This document shows positions 5,858 to 16,023 of a stretch of DNA of 22,774 nt, one piece after another. The stretch comes from a virus. The notes under the pieces were generated by a model that worked only from the letters and a program-made list of their open reading frames with translations, had not been told where the DNA came from and did not search any database. The stretch is from positions 1 through 22,774 of IMG/VR virus record IMGVR_UViG_3300003267_000110; one strand, given 5' to 3'. The position numbers were made by a program, and so were the translations under genes. The stretch's first letter is position 1; every line of letters begins with the position of its first letter.

Positions 5858-8800
5858 TTACTCCCAATAGGCCGAAGCCTGTTCCTTGGTTCTGGGTAAT
5901 CCTTCAGTCGCTTTGCCTAGAAATGCTTGGCTCATTCGATACGTCCACCACCACTGGGTAAACGGAAGAACTCTGATTCCTTTTTTAAACCCTTCTTCAT
6001 TAAATTTTCCCGTGCCAAACATTTGCACCATTGTCGTAAAATCTTTCGCATAACCAAATGCAGGGCCACCAATCATTCCAAGAGCCAGTATGCCGCGCTG
6101 TTTATCATTTTTAAGACCTTCCAGGGTCTTGCTATCTAATAAGACATTAGCCAACATGGCCGCCTTGTAAGGCATCACAAAAGGGGCCGAGTTGGAAAAG
6201 GCTCCAATAATCAATTTATTGTTATCAAGATCTACCTCTTCACCGCGTGCCCATTTGCGCAAACATTCCTCCATGGCGCCAATGAAGCCCAAGCTCATGG
6301 TTCCGATAATCATATGTGCATCAGGGCGTTGTAGAAATGGAATGGTATATCGATTAAAGGCGGAGAACCCCCACCCCATAAATTGCGTGACCATCGACAT
6401 GACGGGGTTTGACATCCAAAACGGTTCATTGCCAACCTGTCTTTTAATGATGGTGTCATTAACAGCCATGAGAATGGCCTGCCCCATTTTATTTTTGGCG
6501 GCTGTATCAGACCAGAGATAATAATTACTTTGATAACCTCCAAATAGCCCTTTCTCTCCGAATTCCTTAAATTGTTCCATGAAGATTTCTGACCACTCTT
6601 CATGTTCGATCCCTAATCGACTTAAATTTCTTTGTTGACGTTTGTTGATGGTTCCATCGGCTGCCCGAGCCATCAGTTTCATAATTCGGTTTTGTGCAAT
6701 ATTTGCCGTCATAGAGCGGTTAAAATTCTCAAGCCAATTCATCAAAGTAAATTTCGCGGTAATTTGCGCGGAACTTCGCGCGAAGTCACTTATGAAACGC
6801 GACACGGAATTATTGGGCGTAATGTCGTTGTAAGGGTCAGCCCCATAGAATTTTTTCGTTAAATTGGTTCTAAATCCTTCGACGCCAATTAATGCTTCGC
6901 TGGCATTCTCTCTATAACGCTCACCAATCTTCGATTTAATTAACCCATTCATTGACGACACCGCTGGCGCAAAACCATCTCTAAAGAAAGAATAGGTGCC
7001 ATATTTAAAAATTATTCCACCCATGTCTGATAATTGAGTGAGGGGAACAAACCCGAGCTTAACCGAAGCCGCTAGATTTTTTGCAGATTGTGCAAATTGC
7101 ATTACTTCACGGCTTCCTGATGGAACGCCCATCAGGGCATCCTGGAAGTTATTTAAAAATTTTCGATTCTTATCGTAAGTTTTATATTCTTTATCAAGAT
7201 TTTTTTTGCGCTCTTTCTCAGGCATATCTTCAATTTTATTTAACCGTTGTAAGTGTTCATCACGCAGTGATTTATAGACGCCTTCAAGTCCAGTGATTGC
7301 TCCAGTGCGCTCTTTAAATTGTGCCAGGGATTCTTCTAAGGCCGCGGATTTCCCCAGGGACATAGCATAGTTATGAGCCATGGCTGGCAAATCTGTGGAC
7401 AGCCAGCCACCGGTTAATAGGTTTTTCGTGCGAAACATGACGCTGCGTTTTAGAGCAGGATTGCTTTGAAAGAAATCATGAATAGAACGCATGGATTGGG
7501 TGGCAATTTCATCATCGGATAAATTCATCAACGTTTCCCAAAGACCATTAACCTCTTCTTCCATATGCTCTTGATCGCGGTAAAGCGGGCGAAATTTTGG
7601 TTTTAGGGATGGGTCTTTAAAATGAATAAAACCGGTCTCTGGGCTTTTAGTAAACCAGCGCTTGGGAACCTTACCACTTTCAGCTTCGCTATTTAGTCGG
7701 AAATCTTCATCTAGAATTTCGTTTTCTTTCGTCTTTAAATTGGCTTCTTGTTGGGTAATCGATAATTCAATATCTTCCATCCTTGACTTATCTTTTTCAA
7801 ACTCTAGTTGGAGTTGCTCATCGGATTTATTTTTACTTGATTTGCGCGTCATCTTTTGCTTTAAGCGATAACGCTGCTGCTTGAGCGCAGAAACAGCGGC
7901 TTGAACTTCGTCTCGTTCATGGCGTAAATCTTGAAGTGGTTTTAAGAAATTAGCCAGTCCTTCAGCATCTTCAGAGGAGAGAGGGGCTTCTTCTAACATG
8001 ATTAAATAGGACGGGTCTTCGCGAAGCTTCCCCTGTAATTCATCAATAATTTCTTTACGTGAAGTGTTGGCTTCCGATAGCTGTTGTCGATTTTCGCGAA
8101 GATTGACACCCGATAAAATTAAATCTTCAAGACTTTTAATACGTGCCTCAACATCCGTAAGCGGTGCTAATGTCTGTTGAATAATACGGTCTTGGTCTTG
8201 GAGTTCCGTGACACCAAAACGAATAAATTCGTTTTTGTTGCGCGAAATACGATAACGATTATAGACCCGTGAGAAATAGCCTTCATCATTCCAATGACCT
8301 ACATGTTCTGTGTCATACCCATAGGCATTCGCCCAACGGGTGCGAATGTCATTGGTAAATGCGCTCCACTTCGCAGAGGCTTCGTTAATCTGTAATGCCT
8401 CATGGTTTTGTTTCATAAGCGTTGAAAGAGCGACTTGGTAACCGAAGGATGCCGGATCGTCAGGTTTTTTCTTGTTCAATGTTGATTTTAATTTCTTTAA
8501 AGCGTCAGTTTCAGTACCGGTTAATTCAATGCCATTGTATTGCTTTCGCAATCCTTCCATGTCTAAACCGAATTTAATAGCCTGTCCTTCCAACTGGTTA
8601 ACTCGGTCTTGAAAACTAATGCCTTGAGGAACTGTTTTCTTTCCGCCAATCGTATTAATGCCATGAGAAACCATGACATTTGTATAATGATTAAGCGTTC
8701 CGTAGGGGTTCGTTAGTCCTCTCATTACAGGACTTAAGGGTGAAAAAATATTAGCTATTTTGGGAACAGCAAATAATCCAGATTCCTTAAGCCGAGAAGA

Positions 8801-9778
8801 ATAAAATATGTCAAGGTTATGTAACCTAGCAGCGCTAAGGCTATTATCTTCTGCTCTTTGGGCGGTCGCATTTATAATGTCTCCTTCATTGGTAAGATCA
8901 AAGCCTACTTGAACCCCCTCACTATTCGCCTTTAATACCTGTGGGGCACTTTGCTTGAGTTTATAGCCTCGATAAATCGCTGAGAGCCCATGGCCAGCGC
9001 CAAGCAGGAAAGTGCCCGCCATCGTCTCATAAAGCATATGCTCCGCAGCATTCGCTGCTGTTGTATCATCATCAAGGGCGTAACGCGCGCTTTCTTCAGC
9101 ACCGGCAATGCCGGAGATTAACAACGCATCCCGCGGCGCATTGTAAAGAATGTTCTGCGAAATTTTCGCGTACTTTACTGCTTGCGCCCATGGAACTAAG
9201 GTAGGCCAATCCGCTACAAAACTTAATGGAACACCAACCCCGTAGGAGACCATTTTTTGAAACCAAGATCCTTTCTTATAATACTCGTCCTGTTTCATCA
9301 TTAATTGCGCATAATTAAAGCGAGCTAATTGATCGGCAGGACTTTTGGCCATTTGCAACAAATCCCAATATTTGGGAAAGGTTTGCTTGTAAAGGTCTTC
9401 ATTATCAAGGCTAGTCCAATTTTCTGGAATAATATCGGCGGTAGGACTTTCAGCATCTAAGTTGGTTGCTTTGAGCGCATTATGCTTTTGATAAGCATTA
9501 ATAAGGGAACCCGTTAATGAGAAATCTTTCCAGACATGACCTATCCCCTCAAACACACCGGGGGAAGTCTCAACCTCATCTTCGATGGGTATAGGGGTAT
9601 AATGAAACGGTTTTTGTCCATGTGCGGTATCAAAGGCTTGCTGCTCATCAATGGACGACTCTATATCGCTGGGTATAGTCGCCTCATGAGGTAAAAAAAA
9701 CTCACGAGATTGCGTGGCCACTTCCTTTAGATTATCCCAAGGATTGGTCGAAGCTTTCTCTAGGCGTTGACTAGTCAT
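5858..9778 (-). CDS. gp16-like internal virion protein (ejection protein)
   Basis: At 1306 aa this is almost the length of T7 gp16 (about 1318 aa) and sits in the same place, after the gp14- and gp15-like genes and before the fibre. Such proteins are packed inside the head and ejected to build a channel across the cell envelope. Visible parts are an N-terminal region with no lytic-transglycosylase motif, a Lys/Glu-rich coiled coil at about residues 560-700 (around ALKQQRYRLKQKM and SITQQEANLKTKENEIL), and a C-terminal section with hydrophobic helices (FMGWGFSAFNRYTIPFLQRP, then IIGTMSLGFIGAM, about residues 1140-1180) like those of other podophage ejection proteins. T7 gp16 has a wall-cutting domain at its N-terminus; this one apparently lacks it. 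SD GGGGAG lies four bases before the ATG; the start overlaps the previous gene by eight bases. Confidence 0.87.
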   Translation of the reverse strand: MTSQRLEKASTNPWDNLKEVATQSREFFLPHEATIPSDIESSIDEQQAFDTAHGQKPFHYTPIPIEDEVETSPGVFEGIGHVWKDFSLTGSLINAYQKHNALKATNLDAESPTADIIPENWTSLDNEDLYKQTFPKYWDLLQMAKSPADQLARFNYAQLMMKQDEYYKKGSWFQKMVSYGVGVPLSFVADWPTLVPWAQAVKYAKISQNILYNAPRDALLISGIAGAEESARYALDDDTTAANAAEHMLYETMAGTFLLGAGHGLSAIYRGYKLKQSAPQVLKANSEGVQVGFDLTNEGDIINATAQRAEDNSLSAARLHNLDIFYSSRLKESGLFAVPKIANIFSPLSPVMRGLTNPYGTLNHYTNVMVSHGINTIGGKKTVPQGISFQDRVNQLEGQAIKFGLDMEGLRKQYNGIELTGTETDALKKLKSTLNKKKPDDPASFGYQVALSTLMKQNHEALQINEASAKWSAFTNDIRTRWANAYGYDTEHVGHWNDEGYFSRVYNRYRISRNKNEFIRFGVTELQDQDRIIQQTLAPLTDVEARIKSLEDLILSGVNLRENRQQLSEANTSRKEIIDELQGKLREDPSYLIMLEEAPLSSEDAEGLANFLKPLQDLRHERDEVQAAVSALKQQRYRLKQKMTRKSSKNKSDEQLQLEFEKDKSRMEDIELSITQQEANLKTKENEILDEDFRLNSEAESGKVPKRWFTKSPETGFIHFKDPSLKPKFRPLYRDQEHMEEEVNGLWETLMNLSDDEIATQSMRSIHDFFQSNPALKRSVMFRTKNLLTGGWLSTDLPAMAHNYAMSLGKSAALEESLAQFKERTGAITGLEGVYKSLRDEHLQRLNKIEDMPEKERKKNLDKEYKTYDKNRKFLNNFQDALMGVPSGSREVMQFAQSAKNLAASVKLGFVPLTQLSDMGGIIFKYGTYSFFRDGFAPAVSSMNGLIKSKIGERYRENASEALIGVEGFRTNLTKKFYGADPYNDITPNNSVSRFISDFARSSAQITAKFTLMNWLENFNRSMTANIAQNRIMKLMARAADGTINKRQQRNLSRLGIEHEEWSEIFMEQFKEFGEKGLFGGYQSNYYLWSDTAAKNKMGQAILMAVNDTIIKRQVGNEPFWMSNPVMSMVTQFMGWGFSAFNRYTIPFLQRPDAHMIIGTMSLGFIGAMEECLRKWARGEEVDLDNNKLIIGAFSNSAPFVMPYKAAMLANVLLDSKTLEGLKNDKQRGILALGMIGGPAFGYAKDFTTMVQMFGTGKFNEEGFKKGIRVLPFTQWWWTYRMSQAFLGKATEGLPRTKEQASAYWE

Positions 9779-12338
9779 TGGACTCCCCTAAAAATTGACG
9801 TCGTGCCAACTCACCCGTTAGCCCACGGCTTGCTAGCGTTGAAGGGGATAAGGTGTCTTCTTTGGGTTTGGATTGAAGCGAAATCCGATATCGAGCCATT
9901 GCCTCCTCATAACTGGTCTGACCACCTGATGAATTAATAAAATTGGCGGTATTATTACGGATTGTCATGAAGTCAGGGGTGTATACCACCGGCAACATCG
10001 CATGCCCAGCTAAGGCTTGAATGCTCACCCGAGCGCCCTTTGGTGAGATTAGAAAAATATCGTAGTCCCCTATAATTGGAGATGACGTATCATAGGAAAA
10101 ACTCGTATTATCGCCTGCGTTAATGGATAGTGTGAAAGTTTCAGTATGGCCTTCAATACCAACTTCACCTTTCCAGACCTGTTCTACTTGAATGGGTTTT
10201 GACCAATCATTGATACCATTGATTTTTTGTTGCAGCGGGGTTAATTGATTAATTAAATCATTGCGCTCATTTTGAAGTTGGTTGAATTCGGCATCATACT
10301 TAATGCCACCGTAGTACCCCCCTTTATCCATCTTGGCTTTCAGTTGCACCATTTTGGTGTCCAGTCGATCAAGGCTATTTTTGATCGTTTTTGCTTGGTC
10401 AAGGGTGGTACCCAATCCGGTCAACGACCAGTTATCGGCATCCTTAACCCGATAAAAGAAATTACTACGTCCCTCATCAAAGGCTTTTCGATAAGCACCA
10501 AACTGTGATTGCAAGCTATTAATTAAATCATGCTGTATGAAAAATGTTGATTTATTGCCATAGCCTGAATATTTTTCAATCGGGAATTTGGCAACTTCTT
10601 TTTTTCCATTAAAATGCGTCTCTCCATAAATAGTACTCACGGCGTTTTTTGTAGCAGTCTTTGCGGCCTCCGTGTCCCCATTAAAGAGCTTCGTATATCG
10701 TTCTAAAATATTGGTGATATGCTGAGAAGTTTCGGTGCTTGATAAAACATCGGGTTTAAAAAACAAGCCGTTGGCACTCAAAACGGTTTTTGCATACTTC
10801 AAGCGGTCTGCCGATGTGCTTAAAAAATTTCGTCGATAATCTGCCCAAGCTGCATTATTAGCATCTTTCTGATCTTGGTTTTTAGGAAGCATCACATTGC
10901 GAGCCATAGCTGTAGCTTGCACACTATCAGCAGGGTAAAGCTCTCTAAATGCATCAAAGGCCCTTATATTATCGAGGGTACCTTGAGAAAGTCCGGATAA
11001 ATTTTCGGGAGAACGATTATTAACAATATGATACATACGTGAGGCCCGTTCTAATTCTCCTGGAACCGCAGACCTCGATAGACTTGTTAAATGATTAAAA
11101 AATGACTGATTAGGCCCTCCAGCAATGGCTGCAACTTCTGCCTCAATGGTGCCTATTTCAGCATCAGGACGTTTTTGTTTTATCGATTGAACGATTGAGT
11201 TAAAGGCTTCGTTTTGTTTTTTAGCAGGGGCTGCATTATAGGCAAGCGTATCGCTAAATCCTGTAGCTGTCGCAAGCAGTTCATTTTGTGCCACTTGATG
11301 CGATGATTGCCATCGGTTCCACTTCGCTGTTAACTCATTAATATCAGCAGGCCTTAATAATCCAGAGGCCTGAGCCTCTTCAATATCCTGATTACTCAGT
11401 GCACCAGTAAACAATTTGGCATTTAAATCACTAACAATATCTTGGCGCTCATTTTGTTCAAGCCGATCTAAATGTTGCATAAACCGCAGGGTGTTAGTCC
11501 CCATCGTATTGTATTGGTCATAAGTAAGATCGGCAGGTTTATTGTCAAAGTCCGCAAGACTAGCTAAATATTTATCTAGCTCCCCTCTGCCTGCTTTGCG
11601 TGCAGCCAATGCTTTCGCGTTCGATATAGCAGTGTGGTAGCTGAGTTTTGCAGTTTCATTAGACGTGTAAAGCTGCGATTCAGCCATCATGCCTGATTCA
11701 AACTGGCGCTTGTTGTTTTCCAGTTTTGATTCATAAAGCTTGCGAGCACCCTCTAAATCCCCACTCATCGCCTTGTTAATAATTTCAACATCAGTCTGTT
11801 TATCAACAACTTTCATGTGCTCAGCAACGCGGGCTTTGTTTTGATTATCGAGCTTGATGGATAGATTATGTGTTGTATTTTGGATTTGGGAGGCATATTG
11901 AGCCCCCAGCGTAGATTTAAGTTGGATCGGTGCATTGCTTAATATTTGTTCCACACCTTCCGACATCTGTTGATGATAGTCAGTAATGATGCCTGGGGTT
12001 AATTGATTTAGATTATGCAGTTGCGCATTGGCTTTTAACATCATGTCATTGAGTTGTAGGCTCAGGGTATTGCTGGATTGCGCCATATATGCTTGTTGAT
12101 AAGCTTTATCCGCTTTGGTCAGCGGAGGAACCAAATCCCCATGCGGGGTTAATCCCGCTTGATAGCCCCATTGAGTAGCCAACATATTAGAAGCACTTTG
12201 TGCAGTTGCTGCTCCTAAATCCCCTAGCATTGTGGGCGTCATCGCTGCATTAGAAAAAGAGGACTCAAAAGGTGCCTGACCCACAGTGGTATCAATTTTA
12301 ACTTGTTCTTGAATCGGTTCTGGTATTGGGGTGGCCAT
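9771..12338 (-). CDS. gp15-like internal virion protein
   Basis: An 855-aa protein between the gp14- and gp16-like genes. It is helical and rich in Gln, Asn and Ala, with long amphipathic stretches (for example ANAQLHNLNQLTPGI and RLEQNERQDIVSDLNAKL) and a coiled segment near FNQLQNERNDLINQLTPLQQK. A beta-rich section follows (VWKGEVGIEGHTETFTLS ... DYDIFLISPKGARVSI, about residues 700-770), giving a domain I cannot name. T7 gp15 (about 747 aa) forms the middle of the ejection channel; assignment here rests on position, length and composition more than on motifs. I chose the ATG at 12338 because its A is shared with the previous stop (TAATG). An upstream TTG would add four residues but has no SD site. 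Confidence 0.8.
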   Translation of the reverse strand: MATPIPEPIQEQVKIDTTVGQAPFESSFSNAAMTPTMLGDLGAATAQSASNMLATQWGYQAGLTPHGDLVPPLTKADKAYQQAYMAQSSNTLSLQLNDMMLKANAQLHNLNQLTPGIITDYHQQMSEGVEQILSNAPIQLKSTLGAQYASQIQNTTHNLSIKLDNQNKARVAEHMKVVDKQTDVEIINKAMSGDLEGARKLYESKLENNKRQFESGMMAESQLYTSNETAKLSYHTAISNAKALAARKAGRGELDKYLASLADFDNKPADLTYDQYNTMGTNTLRFMQHLDRLEQNERQDIVSDLNAKLFTGALSNQDIEEAQASGLLRPADINELTAKWNRWQSSHQVAQNELLATATGFSDTLAYNAAPAKKQNEAFNSIVQSIKQKRPDAEIGTIEAEVAAIAGGPNQSFFNHLTSLSRSAVPGELERASRMYHIVNNRSPENLSGLSQGTLDNIRAFDAFRELYPADSVQATAMARNVMLPKNQDQKDANNAAWADYRRNFLSTSADRLKYAKTVLSANGLFFKPDVLSSTETSQHITNILERYTKLFNGDTEAAKTATKNAVSTIYGETHFNGKKEVAKFPIEKYSGYGNKSTFFIQHDLINSLQSQFGAYRKAFDEGRSNFFYRVKDADNWSLTGLGTTLDQAKTIKNSLDRLDTKMVQLKAKMDKGGYYGGIKYDAEFNQLQNERNDLINQLTPLQQKINGINDWSKPIQVEQVWKGEVGIEGHTETFTLSINAGDNTSFSYDTSSPIIGDYDIFLISPKGARVSIQALAGHAMLPVVYTPDFMTIRNNTANFINSSGGQTSYEEAMARYRISLQSKPKEDTLSPSTLASRGLTGELARRQFLGESND

Positions 12339-12868
12339 TAATACCCCCAATTAAAATCGCCGCCCGTATTGCTGGTGGCATTTGTTGAGCTTTTCTTTTT
12401 AGATTGTCTAAAAAGTGAATCTAGGCCCGCGCTAAGTGGAACTGTGTTTAAGAAATCTTTAAACAAACTTTGTCCGAGTTGCGTTTCAGATTGAAGCGTA
12501 TGAAGGCCGGACAACACCTGGCCTGCGCGCAGTTGGGATTCTTTGGCGAGAAGATTTAGCCGTCGTCGTCGTTCATCATTATTAAAATTACTGACACTTT
12601 CTTGAATGCCTAAATAGCTTGAACCACCGCGATTTCCACGTGCTGCATTGGCTACAATTTGAGCGCCTATATTTTGGCGAACCTGTTTCATTTCATCCAA
12701 AGAAGCCTGAGCACTCTCAAGCCTCAAGGCCTGAAGGTTGGTCGTGAATTGTTCTTGTTCAAGTTTACGTCCCAGTTCAATGGTTTTTCGCTGTGATTTA
12801 TAGCCATAAGCGCTGCTCACTAAGCCTGCTGCTTGCATAGATAACAGAAATGCTGTCATCGGATCCAT
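12338..12868 (-). CDS. gp14-like internal virion protein
   Basis: A 176-aa protein of the internal virion protein B type (T7 gp14, 196 aa), which is ejected first and forms the outer-membrane part of the channel. The N-terminus DPMTAFLLSMQAAGLVSSAYGY is hydrophobic and Ala/Ser-rich, then a long helix (about residues 25-75, ELGRKLEQEQFTTNLQALR) leads to the family-like segment NAARGNRGGSSYLGIQES. The C-terminus is basic and Ser/Asn-rich (RQSKKKSSTNATSNTGG). GGAG eight bases before the ATG serves as the SD site, and the AAAAGGAG overlaps the end of the tail tubular B gene. Its stop shares a base with the start of the gp15-like gene. Confidence 0.87.
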   Translation of the reverse strand: MDPMTAFLLSMQAAGLVSSAYGYKSQRKTIELGRKLEQEQFTTNLQALRLESAQASLDEMKQVRQNIGAQIVANAARGNRGGSSYLGIQESVSNFNNDERRRRLNLLAKESQLRAGQVLSGLHTLQSETQLGQSLFKDFLNTVPLSAGLDSLFRQSKKKSSTNATSNTGGDFNWGY

Positions 12869-12882
12869 AGCCTAAACTCCTT

Positions 12883-15402
12883 TTAAGCATCGACCTTATA
12901 GAATATGCCCGTTAGCTTCATGCCAAAGGGTTCACGATGGTTAATCGTGAAAGCGTTATAAGTAAAGTCATTCCATCCACCCAAGAGCGACATCTCAAAA
13001 CTTCCAGTTGTGGGAACAGGTGGTTCACCAGGAGTTGTCTGTAAGAGCGTTCTTAATGCAATGGGTACAGTATTATTACCGTCTGTTATTGTACCACCAA
13101 TTGTGTCAGCAAACAGAAAAGTTGCAAATCTTAAATGCTTTGTGTCAATTAAATTTGAACTATGAGCGGTAGATCCCATCGGTAACGAGAGAGGAAGCGG
13201 CTTAATTTCCACTTCAATAGGAAATCCATATTGGGCCTCAGAGACCTCGCGAAGCATCCCGTGAGACTCGAAATAAATTTTGCCATTCTCTACCCAATCA
13301 TTAAATCCATAACCGTCGCCTTGCATTAATACCTCTTGACCATTAAAGCGAGTTTGACCGGTAATCAGACTGGTTGGAGTGCTCGAGTAATAGCCCACAC
13401 AGTCCATCTGTGCATCAAAATCTAATTGTTCAATAAATAAAAAGGTTTGAAGGGGGTAGGCGGTTACCGTGGCCAAAGTGCCACTATCTGAAATAGTAAA
13501 GGGGTTTTCATCAGCCAGCGCATCTTCCTGCGTCAAATAAATTTTAAAATGAGTAGCATCCACTCCAACCGCCCAATAGATATGATCTGCAACAATTTGA
13601 GGTGACGTGGTGGGCAACGTGGTTCCAGCAAATGAGCATGCAGTAAACGTATCCGTGGGGAATGCATAGGCCGCTTGAAAAGAGGATGATGTAAAGCCAG
13701 TAATGGAAACAGGTGCTTGAGCAGTGCCTATTTCGCGCTCCGTAATAAACCATGCTCGCCCATCAAAGTTTGACGCCACCCATCTGAAATAAGCATTCCC
13801 ATAAGATTGCTCAAGCTCGGCCACTGTAAAGCCGGATACATTTTCAGAGATTAATGTCTGATAAATGGCCATGGTTCCATCTTCATTGACGATGAACATA
13901 TAGCGAGAACCTCCACGAACTTTATCAACATAGGGCGCTTCATCAATCGGCGTGCGTAAAAGCTGTTCATTAGCGATGGAAATAATGCTGGATGTATAGG
14001 CATTATTGAATCCATCCCATAATAGGCTATGGGCGTCATTTCCAGAAAGAACAATAATCTGGTTGTCGAGCCCCGCTGGTTGCACGCGGTCAGCAGGGGT
14101 TGAGTCCTGTAAGCTTAAGGAGAAATTTGCTGGTGTAATGGCTGTCTCTACCGATAATGGTGTTGAATAAACCCCTGAATTTGTATGTATGGTTAAACTG
14201 CGGTAGGGGACAATAAAGTTGATATAGTTCACCGTATCAGAGGTCGGGTACCAACTAATGGCATTGGTAGGATCTTTTTCAATGTCGTCAAAGTCATCGA
14301 ATTCATTGACTACGGAGGCCCACAGACCATTGGATAATAGCTCGGTATTCGCAAAGAACGCTCGATTTTGAAAGGAGGAACATTTTCGTGGCCAGCCTCG
14401 GTCATCAGACCATGCAGGCTCAGCAATAAAACATTGAGTGCCTGGAATCGCCGCAGTAGAGTTGAATGGCTGAACAATATCAAGAGTAGCCTGATTTGTG
14501 CCATTTGTGGCTGTGATGCGCGCTATACCTCCATTTCCTGAAAACATTCCACCTACATAAGCGGTCACAAAATTAAAGGCGCCACTTGTGCGTGTGAGGG
14601 TTACCCCAAACCCCGTTGCCGCTCCTGGCGTAAAAGCCGAGGTATTATATCCCCCCGTAAAATCAAAGACAGGACGATTTTTAAACGTCACGTTTGCAAA
14701 TGTCCATATATTAAGTATCACAATGTTGGCACTCGTTCCTGCACTACTAATGGTAAAGAAATTTACATCTGCCGCAGCATCCTGAGCAGTGGCATAAATT
14801 CGAATTGTGGTAGTAGTTACCGCTCTAACAAAATAAGTTTTATTGGTATGAATTTGAGGAGAAGTGGTTGGCAATGAGCCAGCATGCGTGAATTGTGTGG
14901 GCCAAAATCCATTCAAAGGCAACGGTGTAGTTACCGTCAATGTATCATTAACGGACGAAAAAGCGGTAATGGCATTAGGAGTCACTGCGGAACGGGTTAA
15001 ATCTTTAGGGGGATAGATTCCGGTTGTCACTCGAAAATGATTTTCCAAAATCGTATGATCAATGAGCTGTACTTCATCAGCCATGATGCCAGTCCCAGTA
15101 ACGGTCGCAATGAGATAATCTTCAAGGAAGATTGCAATTGAATCGTTAAAGAAAACAATCAGATAACAGCATTCATTAAGATACTGAAATGTTTTAAAGT
15201 AAACCTGCCTGTAATTAGACAGTCCAGTTTGCACAACGTAGCGAGTCCCAAATCGTTTACCAGCAGACCCCTGAGGCAAACATAAAACATTTTTAGCACG
15301 CTTTAACCCTTGGTAATAAGCATTCAATGTTACCCTGGAATACATGAGTGGCGAAAGTTCGCCCTTTGCAAAAAAATCCTGTGACCAAAGTATATGTGCC
15401 AT
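12883..15402 (-). CDS. Tail tubular protein B (T7 gp12-like nozzle)
   Basis: An 839-aa protein of the gp12/nozzle type, which forms the tail tip below the gp11 ring. The N-terminus is characteristic: FFAKGELSPLMYSRVTLNAY then GLKRAKNVLCLPQGSAGKRFGTRYV (residues 10-55). The middle carries typical segments WSDDRGWPRKCSSFQNRAFF (331-350), then LWASVVNEFDDFDD and SGNDAHSLLWDG. T7 gp12 is about 794 aa; the extra length fits two related insert modules at residues 143-228 and 564-648. AGGAAG five bases before the ATG is the SD site; it overlaps the stop of the gp11-like gene (TCATAGGAAG). Confidence 0.93.
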   Translation of the reverse strand: MAHILWSQDFFAKGELSPLMYSRVTLNAYYQGLKRAKNVLCLPQGSAGKRFGTRYVVQTGLSNYRQVYFKTFQYLNECCYLIVFFNDSIAIFLEDYLIATVTGTGIMADEVQLIDHTILENHFRVTTGIYPPKDLTRSAVTPNAITAFSSVNDTLTVTTPLPLNGFWPTQFTHAGSLPTTSPQIHTNKTYFVRAVTTTTIRIYATAQDAAADVNFFTISSAGTSANIVILNIWTFANVTFKNRPVFDFTGGYNTSAFTPGAATGFGVTLTRTSGAFNFVTAYVGGMFSGNGGIARITATNGTNQATLDIVQPFNSTAAIPGTQCFIAEPAWSDDRGWPRKCSSFQNRAFFANTELLSNGLWASVVNEFDDFDDIEKDPTNAISWYPTSDTVNYINFIVPYRSLTIHTNSGVYSTPLSVETAITPANFSLSLQDSTPADRVQPAGLDNQIIVLSGNDAHSLLWDGFNNAYTSSIISIANEQLLRTPIDEAPYVDKVRGGSRYMFIVNEDGTMAIYQTLISENVSGFTVAELEQSYGNAYFRWVASNFDGRAWFITEREIGTAQAPVSITGFTSSSFQAAYAFPTDTFTACSFAGTTLPTTSPQIVADHIYWAVGVDATHFKIYLTQEDALADENPFTISDSGTLATVTAYPLQTFLFIEQLDFDAQMDCVGYYSSTPTSLITGQTRFNGQEVLMQGDGYGFNDWVENGKIYFESHGMLREVSEAQYGFPIEVEIKPLPLSLPMGSTAHSSNLIDTKHLRFATFLFADTIGGTITDGNNTVPIALRTLLQTTPGEPPVPTTGSFEMSLLGGWNDFTYNAFTINHREPFGMKLTGIFYKVDA
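13453..13713 (-). repeat. Second copy of duplicated module in nozzle protein
   Basis: This encodes about residues 564-650. It shares with the first copy (14713-14976) the order LPTTSPQI, a Tyr-containing strand, (F/I)(K/R)IY.T.(E/Q)DA.AD.N.FTIS.(S/A)GT.A. The match is obvious in protein and only partial in DNA, so the duplication is old or the two copies were acquired separately. Confidence 0.8.
14713..14976 (-). repeat. First copy of duplicated module in nozzle protein
   Basis: This encodes about residues 143-230 of the nozzle protein. LPTTSPQI sits at residues 177-184, followed by IRIYATAQDAAADVNFFTIS and SAGTSA. See the second copy at 13453-13713. Confidence 0.8.
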
Positions 15403-15411
15403 CAGTGCTTC

Positions 15412-16008
15412 CTATGAGCCAACACTATTGCCGATTATCGTTCCCAAGTTTCTATTGGCTAGTACGGGGAAGGTGTATTGTGTAAATTGCGGTCTATTTT
15501 GAGCCTCTACAGCAGCAGCCATGGCATACGCTTGTTGGCGCTTTGCTTCTATGGGCGCATAGAAATCTGGTCGTTGAGCATTAGACAGCGCCAGATAAGC
15601 TGCAATCTCGTAGACAAAATATTTGACAAAGTGGGCAGGTAGCTTAGAAATATCGGGTTGAAAGATATATTCCATGAACCATTCGCCACTGTATTGCGCA
15701 TATATCTTTGAGTTCTCATAAATGTCCCAAACATAAATATTGGGATAGACTCGAATGGTTTTCAGCCATCCAGCAGGTAGTAAATAAACGGTGAGCCAAG
15801 GCTGAGGAGGCACCTCAATTGACACGGACAATTGCTGAATTTGAGTTGCAAATCGCCAGTTATTCTCAGCAAGAATAGCTGGATAGAGCATATCGAAAGC
15901 TTGTTCGGCTGCGACCACCATCTGATCACCTGCCGTCAAGCTTTCGATAGGCTGATGCCCAAGCTGCGTTATCGCATTCGAGATAATCGAAACTTTAGAC
16001 TCAGCCAT
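15412..16008 (-). CDS. Tail tubular protein A (T7 gp11-like adaptor)
   Basis: A 198-aa protein close to T7 gp11 in length (196 aa). It forms the ring that joins the portal to the nozzle. The opening SKVSIISNAITQLGHQPIES, followed by E..FD.LYPAILAENNWRFATQ (about residues 32-54), is the hallmark of the family: a helical start, then the Asn-Trp-Arg-Phe stretch. A beta section with YLLPAGWLKTIRVYPN follows, and then the C-terminal helix ALSNAQRPDFYAPIEAKRQQ. GGAG seven bases before the ATG is the SD site. It lies 15 bases after the decoration-like gene and nine bases before the nozzle gene, an order that supports the call. Confidence 0.93.
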   Translation of the reverse strand: MAESKVSIISNAITQLGHQPIESLTAGDQMVVAAEQAFDMLYPAILAENNWRFATQIQQLSVSIEVPPQPWLTVYLLPAGWLKTIRVYPNIYVWDIYENSKIYAQYSGEWFMEYIFQPDISKLPAHFVKYFVYEIAAYLALSNAQRPDFYAPIEAKRQQAYAMAAAVEAQNRPQFTQYTFPVLANRNLGTIIGNSVGS

Positions 16009-16023
16009 CCATATACTCCAAAA

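Noticed and set aside
6310-6603. 97-codon minus-strand frame within the gp16-like gene
   Set aside because: It is an out-of-frame shadow of the gp16-like protein with low-complexity composition and no initiation signal.
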